Source: JACVRW01 sp963812915 (GTDB taxonomy: Bacteria; Actinomycetota; Thermoleophilia; Solirubrobacterales; Thermoleophilaceae). From it: a stretch of 64,000 bases of DNA. Positions 45,907 to 54,760 of the stretch are shown here, piece by piece. The stretch spans positions 1 through 64,000 of the forward strand of contig CAWEXB010000014.1 in the NCBI GenBank assembly GCA_963812915.1, given 5' to 3'. The position numbers and the translations under genes are program-made. Position 1 is the first letter of the stretch, and each line of letters opens with the position of its first letter. The notes beneath the pieces are model-generated. The model was not told the origin of the DNA. It searched no databases and worked only from the letters and a program-made list of their open reading frames with translations.

Positions 45907-46731
45907 GCGACGACCGCTCGGTCGAGAGCCTCCTCGACGCGGAGCTCGCTTGCCATTGCGCGTCCCCCTACGACTCTCCGGCTGCCCGTTGGCTGCTCGG
46001 CGGCGAGTTCCACCCCGGCGGCGACGTGCTCACCCGTCGGCTCGCCCACCTCGCCGGCGTGCGGCCGGGGTGGCGCGTGCTCGACGTGGCCAGCGGAAGC
46101 GGCCCGACCGCCCGGCTGCTCGCATCCGAGCTCGGCGCCGAGGTCACGGGCGTCGAGCTCTCGCCGCGAGTCGATCGTCGCCGCGCGCAGGGAGGCCGAG
46201 GCGGCCGGGCTCGGCGACCGGGTGCGCTTCGTCGAGGGGGACGCGGAGGCGCTGCCTGTCGCGAGCGGGGCCTTCGACGCGGTCGTGTGCGAGTGCGCTC
46301 TCTGCCTCTTCTCCGGCAAGGCGCAGGCCGTCGCCGAGATGCGGCGCGCGCTCCGGCCCGGCGGCGTGGTGGCCATCGCCGACGTGACCGCCGAGCTCGA
46401 GGACCTCCCCGCATCGCTGCGCGGCGCTGTGGCGCGGGTCGCATGCGTCGGCGAAGCCCTGCCCAGGGACGGCTACCCGGAGATGCTGCGCGATGCCGGC
46501 CTCGAGCTCGTCGCCGTCGAGCCGCACGACGGCGCCCTGGCGGCTCTGGCGGAGCGCGTGGAGGCGCGCCTGCGGGTGGCGCGGATGTTGCTGTCTGCGG
46601 ACGGCACCGCCGATCTCATCGGCGAGGCGATCGAGCTCGTCGGCGAGGCACAGCGGGCGATCGTCGGCGGCAGCCTCGGCTACCGGTTGTTCGTGGCCCG
46701 AAACTCGATCCCCGCGGGCCGGGCGAGCTAG
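45903..46731 (+). CDS. SAM-dependent methyltransferase coupled to radical SAM gene, frameshifted
   Basis: About 275 aa after repair. The N-terminus CHCASPYDSPAARWLLGG is unusual; motif I is VLDVASGSGPTARLLA, then CECALCLFSGKAQAVAEMRR and GGVVAIADVTAE, in the style of UbiE/arsenite-methyltransferase relatives. The Cys pattern of true ArsM is not clear. One extra G near 46168 (SPR to SIVAAR) breaks the frame. Start ATG 45903 overlaps the radical SAM stop by four bases, so both should be made together. Confidence 0.75.
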
Positions 46732-48173
46732 CTTCGCGGGCGGTCGACCGCTCGGAGCAGCGCGAGCGCCGGCCGCAGCAGGCGCCGACCGCGCGGGGTA
46801 AGGAAACGCTCCGTCCACCACTCCTCCGCGGCGCGGGCGGGTCCTTCCGTGTAGGTGGGGTACGCGTGGATCGCCTGCGATAGGTCCGCTGCCGTGCCGC
46901 CCCGCCGGACCAGTGCGGCGAGCTCGGCGATCGACTCGCCCGCCGCCGGCGCCACCAGCGTTGCGCCCAGCAAGCGGCCCCGGCGGCCGGTGACGAGCTT
47001 TGCGAAGCCGCGTGCTCGGCCCTCGGTGAGGGCTCTGTCGGACTCGGCGTAGTCGTGGCGGAGGACGAGGGGATCGCGGCGAAGCCGCTCGCGCGCCTCC
47101 GCCTCGGTCAGCCCGATGCTCGCCACCTCGGGGTCGGTGAAGGTCACGCGGGGCACGGCGGAATAGTCGAACCTACGGCGCGCGCGGAAGAGCGCGTTGG
47201 CCATCGCGGTCAGTCCCTGGTGGCCGGCGAGGTGCGTGAAGTACATGCGGCCGACGGCGTCGCCCGCCGCCCAGATGTGGTCGCCGGTCGTCTGCAGGCG
47301 GGCGTCCGCCTTCACGAAGCCGCGCTCGTCGACCTCAACGTCCACGTTCTCGAGGCCGATGCCGTCGCCGGCCGGCCGGCGCCCGAGAGCCACCAGCAGC
47401 CGGTCGTACTCGACCCGCCGCTCGCCGGCGACCAGCACGCCGCCCCCGCCGGCGGCCGGCTCCACTCGGGCCGCCGGCGTGCCGAGGTGCACTCCCACTC
47501 CCTCGCCGGCCAAGACGTCGGCGACCAAGCGGCCGGCGTCCGGATCTTCCCGCGGCAGCAGCATCGGGGCGGCCTCCACGATCTCCACCCTGCTCCCCAG
47601 GCGGGCGAAGGCCTGGCCCAGCTCGCAGCCGCTCGGCCCGCCGCCGAGGACCGCGAGTCGCGGCGGCAGCTCGCGCAGATCCCAGACGGTCTCGGCGGTA
47701 AGCGGCTCGGCCTCCGCCAGGCCGGCGATCGGCGGCAGTGCGGGCCGCGAGCCGGTGGCGATGATCGCCGCTCGGAAGCGCAGCTCGCGTCCGCCGGCAT
47801 CGACCACTCCGGGTCGTGCGAAGCGGCCGAGGGCACGGATCACCTCTACGCCCTGGGCCTCCAGGTGCTCCGCCCTGTCGGGCAGGCCCGCCCGGCGGAT
47901 CACCTCCTGGATCCGCTCCATCACCCGCCCGAAATCGATCCTCGGCTCCACCGGCTCCAGGCCGACCCGGCCGGCCGTGCGCATCTCGTGGGCAAGCCGC
48001 GCGGAAGCGATCAGGCTCTTCGAGGGCACGCAGCCGGTGAACAGGCAGTCGCCGCCCGGCTGCTCGGCGCGCTCGACGAGCGCCACTCGAGCGCCAACGC
48101 GGGCGGCGTAGAGCGAGGCGATCAGACCCGCCGTGCCGCCGCCGAGAACCACCAGGTCGTACCGTCTGTCCAT
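46728..48173 (-). CDS. Mercuric-reductase-like FAD disulfide oxidoreductase
   Basis: A 481-aa class I pyridine-nucleotide disulfide reductase. FAD motif VVLGGGTAGLIAS, redox pair GGDCLFTGCVPSKSL (C-x4-C), NAD(P) site VLGGGPSGCELGQAF, second FAD site HIWAAGDAVGRMYFT, and C-terminal HAYPTYTEG with the catalytic His. No N-terminal HMA domain or C-terminal vicinal cysteines, so mercury reduction is not supported; a lipoamide- or quinone-type role is as likely. It converges with the methyltransferase, overlapping its end by four bases. Confidence 0.9.
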   Translation of the reverse strand: MDRRYDLVVLGGGTAGLIASLYAARVGARVALVERAEQPGGDCLFTGCVPSKSLIASARLAHEMRTAGRVGLEPVEPRIDFGRVMERIQEVIRRAGLPDRAEHLEAQGVEVIRALGRFARPGVVDAGGRELRFRAAIIATGSRPALPPIAGLAEAEPLTAETVWDLRELPPRLAVLGGGPSGCELGQAFARLGSRVEIVEAAPMLLPREDPDAGRLVADVLAGEGVGVHLGTPAARVEPAAGGGGVLVAGERRVEYDRLLVALGRRPAGDGIGLENVDVEVDERGFVKADARLQTTGDHIWAAGDAVGRMYFTHLAGHQGLTAMANALFRARRRFDYSAVPRVTFTDPEVASIGLTEAEARERLRRDPLVLRHDYAESDRALTEGRARGFAKLVTGRRGRLLGATLVAPAAGESIAELAALVRRGGTAADLSQAIHAYPTYTEGPARAAEEWWTERFLTPRGRRLLRPALALLRAVDRPRS

Positions 48174-48295
48174 CCGTCCTTGGATGCCTATCAGGCCACC
48201 GACGATTCAGTGGAGCGTCGACCCCGGCGCTCGCCGGCCGGGTCGAAGTGGGAGACAGTTTTGGTTCGCGCAGCACGGGCTCGCGACCCGATATA

Positions 48296-48309
48296 GTCCT
48301 ATATAGGAC
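48296..48309. promoter_or_regulatory. MarR operator
   Basis: Perfect 14-bp palindrome GTCCTATATAGGAC directly upstream of the marR ATG (48313). It overlaps TATA-rich -10-like sequence, as expected for autorepression. Confidence 0.6.
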
Positions 48310-48312
48310 AAA

Positions 48313-48780
48313 ATGCTCGATACGATCCAGACAAGAGAGCCCGGGGCGCAGGTCGGCGGTCCGAGCAGGGCGAACGTGGGCTTCGAGCTCGCCAAGGCCT
48401 CGCAGCGCTGGAACGAGCTCCTGTACGAGGAGTTCAGCGCTCGCGGATTTGGCGAGGTCCGGCCCGCCTACGGCTCAATATTGCTGCCGCTGTTCGAGGA
48501 GGACGGCCTGCGAATGGGGGCGCTGGCGGCGCGGGCGCGGCTGTCGAAGCAGACGATGACAACGCTGATTCGGCTCATGGAGGAGGCAGGTCTTGTGACG
48601 CGCGAGCCCGATCCACACGACGGACGCGCGATTCTCGTCCGTCTGACGGCCAGGTCGCGGGAGTTCGCTCCGGTGGCAGCGCAGGTGGTGGCCGAGCTGG
48701 ACGGCAGGATCGCGCGGCGTCTCACGCCGGACGCCTACCGGGCGCTTCGGGCGGGACTCATGGAGGTGATGGACCTATGA
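48313..48780 (+). CDS. MarR-family transcriptional regulator
   Basis: A 155-aa dimeric winged-helix regulator: RPAYGSILLPLFEEDGLRMGALAARARL, SKQTMTTLIRLMEEAGLV, REPDPHDGRAILVRLTARS (the wing). Start ATG 48313 next to its operator-like palindrome, with a leader of a few bases at most. Its stop overlaps the downstream SnoaL ATG as ATGA. Confidence 0.9.
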   Translation: MLDTIQTREPGAQVGGPSRANVGFELAKASQRWNELLYEEFSARGFGEVRPAYGSILLPLFEEDGLRMGALAARARLSKQTMTTLIRLMEEAGLVTREPDPHDGRAILVRLTARSREFAPVAAQVVAELDGRIARRLTPDAYRALRAGLMEVMDL

Positions 48781-49205
48781 CGACCCACGAGCAACGACCA
48801 GTGAACGCGGGAACCGACGCGAAGGCGACAAGCCCACGGGACATCATCGAGCGCTTCGCGCGCTACCTCGGTGACCGTGACCTGGAGGCCCTCGTCGGCC
48901 TCTACGAGCCGGACGCGGCCTTCGAGGTCGAGCCGGGCAAAGTGGTCCACGGCCACGGCGCGATCCGGGAGGCGCTCGCGCGATTCCTGGCGCTAGAGCC
49001 CACGATCACGGGCGAGATCCAGAAGGTGGTCGAGGTCGACGGGACCGCCCTGGTAGTCAACAAGTGGCGCCTCGAGGGCACCGGCCCGGACGGCGCACCG
49101 ATCCAGATGGGCGGCGTGAGCGCCGACGTGATGCGCCGCCGGCCCGACGGCAGCTGGCGGATGCTGATCGACGATCCCTGGGGCGGCGGAGGCCGATCGC
49201 GCTAG
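48777..49205 (+). CDS. SnoaL/DUF4440-like protein
   Basis: A 142-aa NTF2-fold protein: DIIERFARYLGDRDLEALVGLYEPDAAFEVEPG, HGHGAIREALARFLAL, ALVVNKWRLEGTGPDG, ending SWRMLIDDPWGG. Translationally coupled to the MarR gene, so its ligand or product may be the MarR signal. Confidence 0.8.
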   Translation: MTTHEQRPVNAGTDAKATSPRDIIERFARYLGDRDLEALVGLYEPDAAFEVEPGKVVHGHGAIREALARFLALEPTITGEIQKVVEVDGTALVVNKWRLEGTGPDGAPIQMGGVSADVMRRRPDGSWRMLIDDPWGGGGRSR

Positions 49206-49221
49206 CGCACCCGCCGGGCTC

Positions 49222-49762
49222 TCAGCCCCAGACGAAGCGCACGTCGATGTCGGCGAACTCGGCGAAGCGCCGCCGGTTGAACACGTGCGGGACCACCTCG
49301 ACGATGAAGCGCGCGGCCGGGCCCCAGACCGCCACCCAGCCAACGACGACGATGGCCTGTGATATCAGCTGCGATCAGGAGGGCGTCGCTCAACCTGTCG
49401 ATGGCCGTGGAGGCCATGACGCAGATCACGAGGAACGCGATCCCGATCCATGCTGCGACCTTCTCCTGACGCGAGAGCGGATCGATTCGCCGCAACGCGC
49501 CGGATGACTTCCGCAGGCTCGTCCGGATCGCAGTTCGAACCGCGTCCTCGTCCGTGCTCTCGCGGTCCGACTCCGGTGAATAGATGATCAGGTAGGAAGG
49601 CTCGGCATGCCGGACGCGCTCCCATTCGTCGAGCAGGTACCAGCGGGCGTCGCCCGACAGAGTGCGCTCGGCCACGGGACTCGCGTCGAAGTCCCAGAAC
49701 AGCTGGTCGATGGAGGAGAGACGGATCGCGAACTCGGGGTTGGGCGCCTGCAGGTTGGGCAT
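49222..49762 (-). CDS. Membrane protein of unknown function, frameshifted
   Basis: About 179 aa after repair. Polar N-terminus (MPNLQAPNPEFAIRL, then FWDFDASPVAERT) followed by two hydrophobic segments: KVAAWIGIAFLVICVMAST and, after the lesion, QAIVVVGWVAVWGPAARF. The end reads FNRRRFAEFADIDVRFVWG. An extra base near 49372 separates the second helix. The pattern recalls small actinobacterial membrane proteins of no known role. Start ATG 49762. Confidence 0.6.
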
Positions 49763-49821
49763 GGATGAGCATCATTTCGGGGCGCAATACCCGTTCCCCT
49801 CCCGCGAAAGCCCACGTGCCG

Positions 49822-50784
49822 CTAGCGGGCATCGACGAGCAGCAGCGTCTTGCCGACCGTCGCCCTCGCTTCGATCGCCGCATGGGCCTCGGCGGCGCGC
49901 TCGAGCGGGAACGTCTGGCCGATCAGGGGGCGGAGGCGGCCGGCCTCCGCCTGGGCGAGCGCCGCTCGTGACAGTTCGCGCAGCTTCTCCGGTTGGAGCC
50001 GCATTCCGCGGAGGACCGTCACCTCGCGTCGCGCGGCGTCGGCGTCGGAGACCTCCGTGAACGTCCCGCTCGCGAGCCCGAAGGCCGAGAAACGCCCACC
50101 GGGCCGCACGAGCTCGAACGCCGCGCGCCCGACGGCCCCTCCCACTCCATCGAATACGACATCCACGCCGTCGCGCACCCTCTCGGTCCACGCCGGTTCG
50201 GTGTAGTCGACGGCCTCGTCGGCCCCGAGCTCGCGGGCCACGCGAAGCTTCCGTTCGCCGCCCGCCGCCGCGATCACCCGCGCGCCCGCGCCCGCCGCAA
50301 GCTGGACCAGCAGGCTCCCGACTCCCCCCGCCGCGGCCTCGACGAGCACCGTGTCCTCTGGCCGCACCTGGGCGGCCCGCACGAGCGACATCGCCGTGCG
50401 CCCGTCCGCCAACAGCGCAACCGCCTCCGGGAGCCCGACGCCCTTCGGCACCGGAATGACCCCCGCGGAGTCGACGGCCACTCGCTCGGCGTAGCCGCCG
50501 GAGCCGCCGGTGCTGGTGATGACCCGTGTCCCGACGAGCGTGGCGTCCACCCCGTCGCCGGCTTCGGCCACTAGCCCGCCGACCCCGTTGCCCGGAATCA
50601 TCGGCAACCGCGGCCGCATCGAAGGGTGCGGCGCCTTGCCCGCGCGCAGCTGGGTCTCGACGAAGGTGATGTTCGCGATCTCTACGTCGATCAGCGCCTG
50701 CCCGGCGTCGGCCACCGGATCGGGCACGTCCCCGGGCACCAGCACCTCCGGCGGACCGAACTCGCTGACCACTACAGCTCGCAC
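49822..50784 (-). CDS. NADPH:quinone reductase-type MDR protein
   Basis: A 320-aa medium-chain dehydrogenase/reductase without zinc sites, quinone oxidoreductase branch. N-terminal VRAVVVSEFGPPEVLV, PMIPGNGVGGLVAEAG, cofactor motif VEAAAGGVGSLLVQLA and ADEAVDYTEP, ending RATVGKTLLLVD. Start GTG 50784 with AAGGAGG eight bases upstream is preferred to a longer GTG frame from 50829. Confidence 0.88.
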   Translation of the reverse strand: MRAVVVSEFGPPEVLVPGDVPDPVADAGQALIDVEIANITFVETQLRAGKAPHPSMRPRLPMIPGNGVGGLVAEAGDGVDATLVGTRVITSTGGSGGYAERVAVDSAGVIPVPKGVGLPEAVALLADGRTAMSLVRAAQVRPEDTVLVEAAAGGVGSLLVQLAAGAGARVIAAAGGERKLRVARELGADEAVDYTEPAWTERVRDGVDVVFDGVGGAVGRAAFELVRPGGRFSAFGLASGTFTEVSDADAARREVTVLRGMRLQPEKLRELSRAALAQAEAGRLRPLIGQTFPLERAAEAHAAIEARATVGKTLLLVDAR

Positions 50785-50908
50785 GCGCTCAACCTCCTTG
50801 GCTTTCGACCAGAAGCGATTCTGCCCCAAGCGCGGCGGTACGGCGGACGAGGGTCGGGCGGTTTACCTCAAGCTCACACGGCCTTCCGCTCCGCGAACGT
50901 CGCCAACA

Positions 50909-52303
50909 CTACCCCCGGCCGAACGGACCCCAGATCGCGTAGGTGAGCGCTGCGGTCTCGAGGGCGGGATCCTCGCCGACGTGGACGCGGTCGCCCTGCT
51001 GGTTCACGAAGAATGTCCTCCCGTCCGGGCTGAAGCAGCCGCCGCAGAACTCCGTGCGGTTGAGCACGGTGTGGGCGAAGTCGTAGATCTCGCCGCGCCG
51101 GTTGACGCCGCGGATGAACTGGTCGGCGCTCGCGTCCTCCTGCAGGAAGACGTCGCCGGTGTGTGGCACCACCACGACGTTGTCCGGCCCCTCGAGATCG
51201 TCGATGGAGGTCGACTCGTAGATGAGCTCGAGCACACCGCCACCGCGACCGTGCGGGGTGTACTGCCAGAGCTGGCCGAGCTGCGCCTCGCCGCCGGTCG
51301 TGCAGTCGAAGTAGAGCCGGCCGCTGCCCTCCCAGGCGCCCTCGGTGCGGTCGAAGATCGCCGCGCCCTTTGACTGGGCCTCCTCCCGGACCGTGTCCGT
51401 CAGCGGGTTCGGCTCGTCGATCATGACCCATTCCACGTCGTAGCGGTCGCCCGGATTGGCGGTGTTGGCGTCGAAGTTCGGCTGCCCGCTGACGGCGAGC
51501 GCCTCGAGCACGCCTCCATTCGAGGCCAAGTCACCGTGCTCGCGCGGCGGGCGGTCGGGGATGAAGCGGTAGAGGGCCGCGTCCTCCCGGTCCTCGGTCT
51601 CGTAGAGGATGCCCCGCACCCATTCGACGGCCTCGTGCGAGAAGCGGCCCGCCGACAGGATCGGCTGGGGATCCACGGGCCGCTGTGCGTCGGCCGGGAC
51701 CTCGAAGGCGAAGCCGTGCGGGACCCCGGTGCCGGGTACGTCATTGTCCTCGACCGCCCCGTAGTTGAAGATCTCCTCGCAGGTGATCCAGGTGTCCCAC
51801 GGCGTGCCACCGCCGGCGCAGTTCGTGTGGGTGCCCCCGAGCACCGCAAAGTGCCCCATCACTTGCCGGTCGCGGCTGACGACGAGCTTCGTGTTTCCGC
51901 CGCGGACGTTCATGTCCGGGTCGTAGCGCTTGCTGTTCGGAACGACGACCGGGATCTCGAGGTCGCGCGAGCGGTTCTCGTGGTTGCGGATGAGGATTGT
52001 GGTCCCGCGCGGCCCCCTGAAGGCGTCCATGCCGTCGAAGATGCCCGGCGTCAGGTTGCCGTCGCTCATCCTGTCCGCCTGGGTCGAGATCAGCCGGTAC
52101 TTGAAGCCCCTCGGCAGCTCGAGGAAGACCTTGCCGGTGTCTTCCTCCGGCGTCGGCACGAGCTCGCCGTAGCCCGGCGCGCGGGCGTTGCCCCCGTTGG
52201 CCCGGCGAGCCGCCATTGCCGAGATGGGTCCTCCCAGCACGAGCCCGCCGCTCGCGGCGGCGGATCCCTTCACGAACGTCTTGCGCGTCAGACCAACGGC
52301 CAT
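50909..52303 (-). CDS. DUF839 (PhoX-like) exported protein
   Basis: A 464-aa secreted beta-propeller protein of the PhoX/DUF839 family. The N-terminus looks like a Tat signal but reads TRKTFVKG, with Arg-Lys in place of the twin arginine. Family blocks: TILIRNHENRSRD, GGTHTNCAGGGTPWDTWITCEE, SHEAVEWVRGILYETED and the C-terminal EFCGGCFSPDGRTFFVNQQG. Possible phosphatase with Ca/Fe cofactor, as in PhoX; not proven. Start ATG 52303. Confidence 0.85.
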   Translation of the reverse strand: MAVGLTRKTFVKGSAAASGGLVLGGPISAMAARRANGGNARAPGYGELVPTPEEDTGKVFLELPRGFKYRLISTQADRMSDGNLTPGIFDGMDAFRGPRGTTILIRNHENRSRDLEIPVVVPNSKRYDPDMNVRGGNTKLVVSRDRQVMGHFAVLGGTHTNCAGGGTPWDTWITCEEIFNYGAVEDNDVPGTGVPHGFAFEVPADAQRPVDPQPILSAGRFSHEAVEWVRGILYETEDREDAALYRFIPDRPPREHGDLASNGGVLEALAVSGQPNFDANTANPGDRYDVEWVMIDEPNPLTDTVREEAQSKGAAIFDRTEGAWEGSGRLYFDCTTGGEAQLGQLWQYTPHGRGGGVLELIYESTSIDDLEGPDNVVVVPHTGDVFLQEDASADQFIRGVNRRGEIYDFAHTVLNRTEFCGGCFSPDGRTFFVNQQGDRVHVGEDPALETAALTYAIWGPFGRG

Positions 52304-52427
52304 GCTCTAACACCCCCGGGTAGTTGCCGAACCGACAGCTTCAGCAGGCTTACCCGCAGCCGCGGGCCACTTGTAACCGGTCTGTGATCCTGAGGAGAAG
52401 TCGGCGCGTCGGCCGTACGATGCGCGA

Positions 52428-53333
52428 GTGACCCGCCGCGACGTCTACGGCAAGCCGCCAAGGCGCAGGCCGCGCGCGCACACCGGTCTCTCGCGCCGCT
52501 CGCTGCTCGGGTTGCGGCTCACGTCCACGGCCCGGCGCGACATCGACTGGGACGCGCTGACGACCCGGGTGCGCGCCGGCTGGGAGCGCGACGGGCACGC
52601 GCCGTTCCTGCGAGCTCTCGAGCCCGTCGCCGACGTCGTCGCGGAGCTGGCGGAAACGGGCCCGGGCACGCGCGTTCTCGACGTCGGCGCGGGCGACGGC
52701 AACGCGGCGCTCGCCGCCGCTTGCAGGGGAGCGAGGGTCGAGGCGTGCGATCTGGCGCCGGCGATGGTCGAGCGTGGGAGGGGGCGCTGCGCCGGCCACG
52801 AGATCGAGTGGCGCGTCGCGGACGCGCAGGAGCTGCCGTACCCCGACGGCCGGTTCGACGTGGTGCTGTCGACCTTCGGCGCCACCGAGGCGCCGCGGGC
52901 CGTGCGGACCGCGAGCGAGCTGGTGCGCGTCGCCCGGCCCGGAGGTGTCGTGGCGATCGCGGCGTGGGTGCCGCGCGGGCTGCCGGGCCGCGTCGACGAG
53001 CTCGTTGAGCCTTACGCGCCCCTCCCCGACGGGGTGTTGCCGCCATCCGAGTGGGGCCGGCAGGCGACGGCGCGGGCGCGGCTCGAGCCGCTGTTGGACG
53101 AGCTCCAGCTGTTGACGCGCACCGTCCCACTCCGGTTCCCGTCGCCGGACTCGTTCTTCGACGCGCTGCTGCGCCCGCTCCCTCTCGAGCCGTCGGACCG
53201 CGACGCGATCAGGCCCGGCCTCGAGCGGTTGCTGGCCTCCTGCAACAACCGCTCGCGGGGGGTCGAGGTCCGGCGCACGCTATCTCATCGCCCTCGGACG
53301 TCGGGCGCCCTGACGACGATGAAGTCGCTGTAG
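52428..53333 (+). CDS. SAM-dependent methyltransferase
   Basis: A 301-aa class I methyltransferase: motif I VLDVGAGDGNAALAAA, motif II end VEACDLAPAM, then AQELPYPDGRFDVVLSTFG and PGGVVAIAAWVPRG. A basic N-terminal 30 residues (RRRPRAHTGLSRRS) precede the domain; the real start may be further in. The last 49 bp overlap the convergent esterase gene, so the true end may be earlier. Confidence 0.8.
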   Translation: MTRRDVYGKPPRRRPRAHTGLSRRSLLGLRLTSTARRDIDWDALTTRVRAGWERDGHAPFLRALEPVADVVAELAETGPGTRVLDVGAGDGNAALAAACRGARVEACDLAPAMVERGRGRCAGHEIEWRVADAQELPYPDGRFDVVLSTFGATEAPRAVRTASELVRVARPGGVVAIAAWVPRGLPGRVDELVEPYAPLPDGVLPPSEWGRQATARARLEPLLDELQLLTRTVPLRFPSPDSFFDALLRPLPLEPSDRDAIRPGLERLLASCNNRSRGVEVRRTLSHRPRTSGALTTMKSL

Positions 53334-54496
53334 TCCGGGAGGCTCGGGTTTCGTCCGGTCGACCCGAAGTTGGTGTCGTTGACGATCGCCAGCCGGCTGC
53401 CGCCGAGCGGGAGCACGGCCTCGATCGTGACGTACGGCATCGAGAACGGATCGCCGAGCCCGATGTCCCCGGGTCGCCCGGGGAGCGAGATCAGCGCCGG
53501 GTCGGCGAGATCGAGCAGGTCGACCACGGGTCGCTTGGCGAGCGAGCCGTCGTCGGCGGTCCTCTGCAGATCGACCACGAACCCCTGCTTGTGCATCGCC
53601 GCGGCACCTTGGAAGTTGTCGCGCTCGAGTGCGATCAAGCGGCGCTCGTCGAGCGCGGTCAGGTCCGACACGAGGTAGCTCGGATCCGCCACCCGATAGG
53701 TGCGGCGCCTCTCCGTGTAACTACCCTCGCGGATGTCGAACTCGTACATCCGGCGGACGGTGGGGTCGTCACCGGCCACCGCGCCCTCGAGCGTCGGGTA
53801 CAGCTTCCTGCCGTCCTCGGACAGCGCCATCCCCTCGAAGCCGTTCGAGCTTGCGAGGTTGGCCGGTCCATCGAACGGGGCCGGGAAGTCGGCCGGGTAG
53901 TCGGGCGACTTGACGTCGGGAAGCGGGATCGGCGGCTCGAGCACCCTGCCGGTGATGTCGGTATGAAGCAGGAAGGGGCCGAACTCGTCGCCGAACCAAA
54001 GGTCGCCCCTGCGGCCGATCCGGAAGGACTCGATGTCGAAGTCGCCACCGGTCAGCAGCCGCTCGGGCGTGTCGCCGTTCACGATCTCGAACGGCAGGCG
54101 TCTGCCCGGGTCTCGGAGGGTGATCGATCCGAGGATCTGGACGTCTCCGTCGCCGCCGCGCGCCGTCTCGAAGTCCGCGCGGACTAGGTACACGCGTAGG
54201 AGGAAGGAGCGCGAGTTGGCCTTGTTGCCGAAGCCGTTGTCGGGCATCGCCAGGAACAGGTTCCGGCCCGGGAAGTCGAGTAGCGCCGAAAAGCCGCCGA
54301 CGGGCTGCGTGGACCCGGGCGCCGGGGCCGGATCTGTATTCGGCGCGCCGGGGAACGGCGCGGGCGCGGTGGCGTCGGCCGGCAGGATCGCCCGGCCCTC
54401 GAGCGTCGGCTCTTCTACCTGGTTGGCGCCGGCGGGCGCCGCGGCGAGCGCCATCGCTGCGGCTGCCAGGAGAGTGATCAGGGTGCGGGGTTGCAT
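53285..54496 (-). CDS. Secreted esterase-like phytase-domain protein
   Basis: A 403-aa exported protein. Signal peptide LITLLAAAAMALAAAPAGA, then the esterase-like activity of phytase domain (beta-propeller): GGFSALLDFPGRNLFLAMPDNGFG, GGDFDIESFRIGRRGDLWFGDEFGPFLL, SNGFEGMALSEDGRKLYP and LEGRAI near the N-terminus. Probably hydrolyses phosphate esters outside the cell. Start ATG 54496 gives a complete signal peptide. Confidence 0.85.
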   Translation of the reverse strand: MQPRTLITLLAAAAMALAAAPAGANQVEEPTLEGRAILPADATAPAPFPGAPNTDPAPAPGSTQPVGGFSALLDFPGRNLFLAMPDNGFGNKANSRSFLLRVYLVRADFETARGGDGDVQILGSITLRDPGRRLPFEIVNGDTPERLLTGGDFDIESFRIGRRGDLWFGDEFGPFLLHTDITGRVLEPPIPLPDVKSPDYPADFPAPFDGPANLASSNGFEGMALSEDGRKLYPTLEGAVAGDDPTVRRMYEFDIREGSYTERRRTYRVADPSYLVSDLTALDERRLIALERDNFQGAAAMHKQGFVVDLQRTADDGSLAKRPVVDLLDLADPALISLPGRPGDIGLGDPFSMPYVTIEAVLPLGGSRLAIVNDTNFGSTGRNPSLPDYSDFIVVRAPDVRGR

Positions 54497-54760
54497 GCGC
54501 GAAGCCAATCGCCGTGCGGCCGACCGGATGTGAACGCGATGTTGGCCAGGCGTGACCGTCCGGCGAAGATCTCCCTCTTAGGCGCCCGCGGCCTCGCTGG
54601 CGACGGGTCGGCACGGCCGGGTGGGCGACTTATCTACCCATGTCGGTAGACAAGTCGCCCAACCCCCCGCCCGTCTTGTCGGGCCAGCGCGCCGCGCCGC
54701 AGGCTCTCCCCAATCTGGGTCGCTACGGCGGAGGCGCTCTGGCTCCGCTCCGCGCACCGC

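Noticed and set aside
43643..46731. Arsenic resistance cluster (ArsR plus methyltransferase)
   Set aside because: ArsR lacks metal cysteines and is paired with SRPBCC; the methyltransferase has no clear ArsM Cys pattern; no ArsB, ArsC or Acr3.
46728..48173. Mercury resistance operon
   Set aside because: The flavoprotein lacks the HMA domain and C-terminal Cys pair, and no MerR/MerT/MerP is present.
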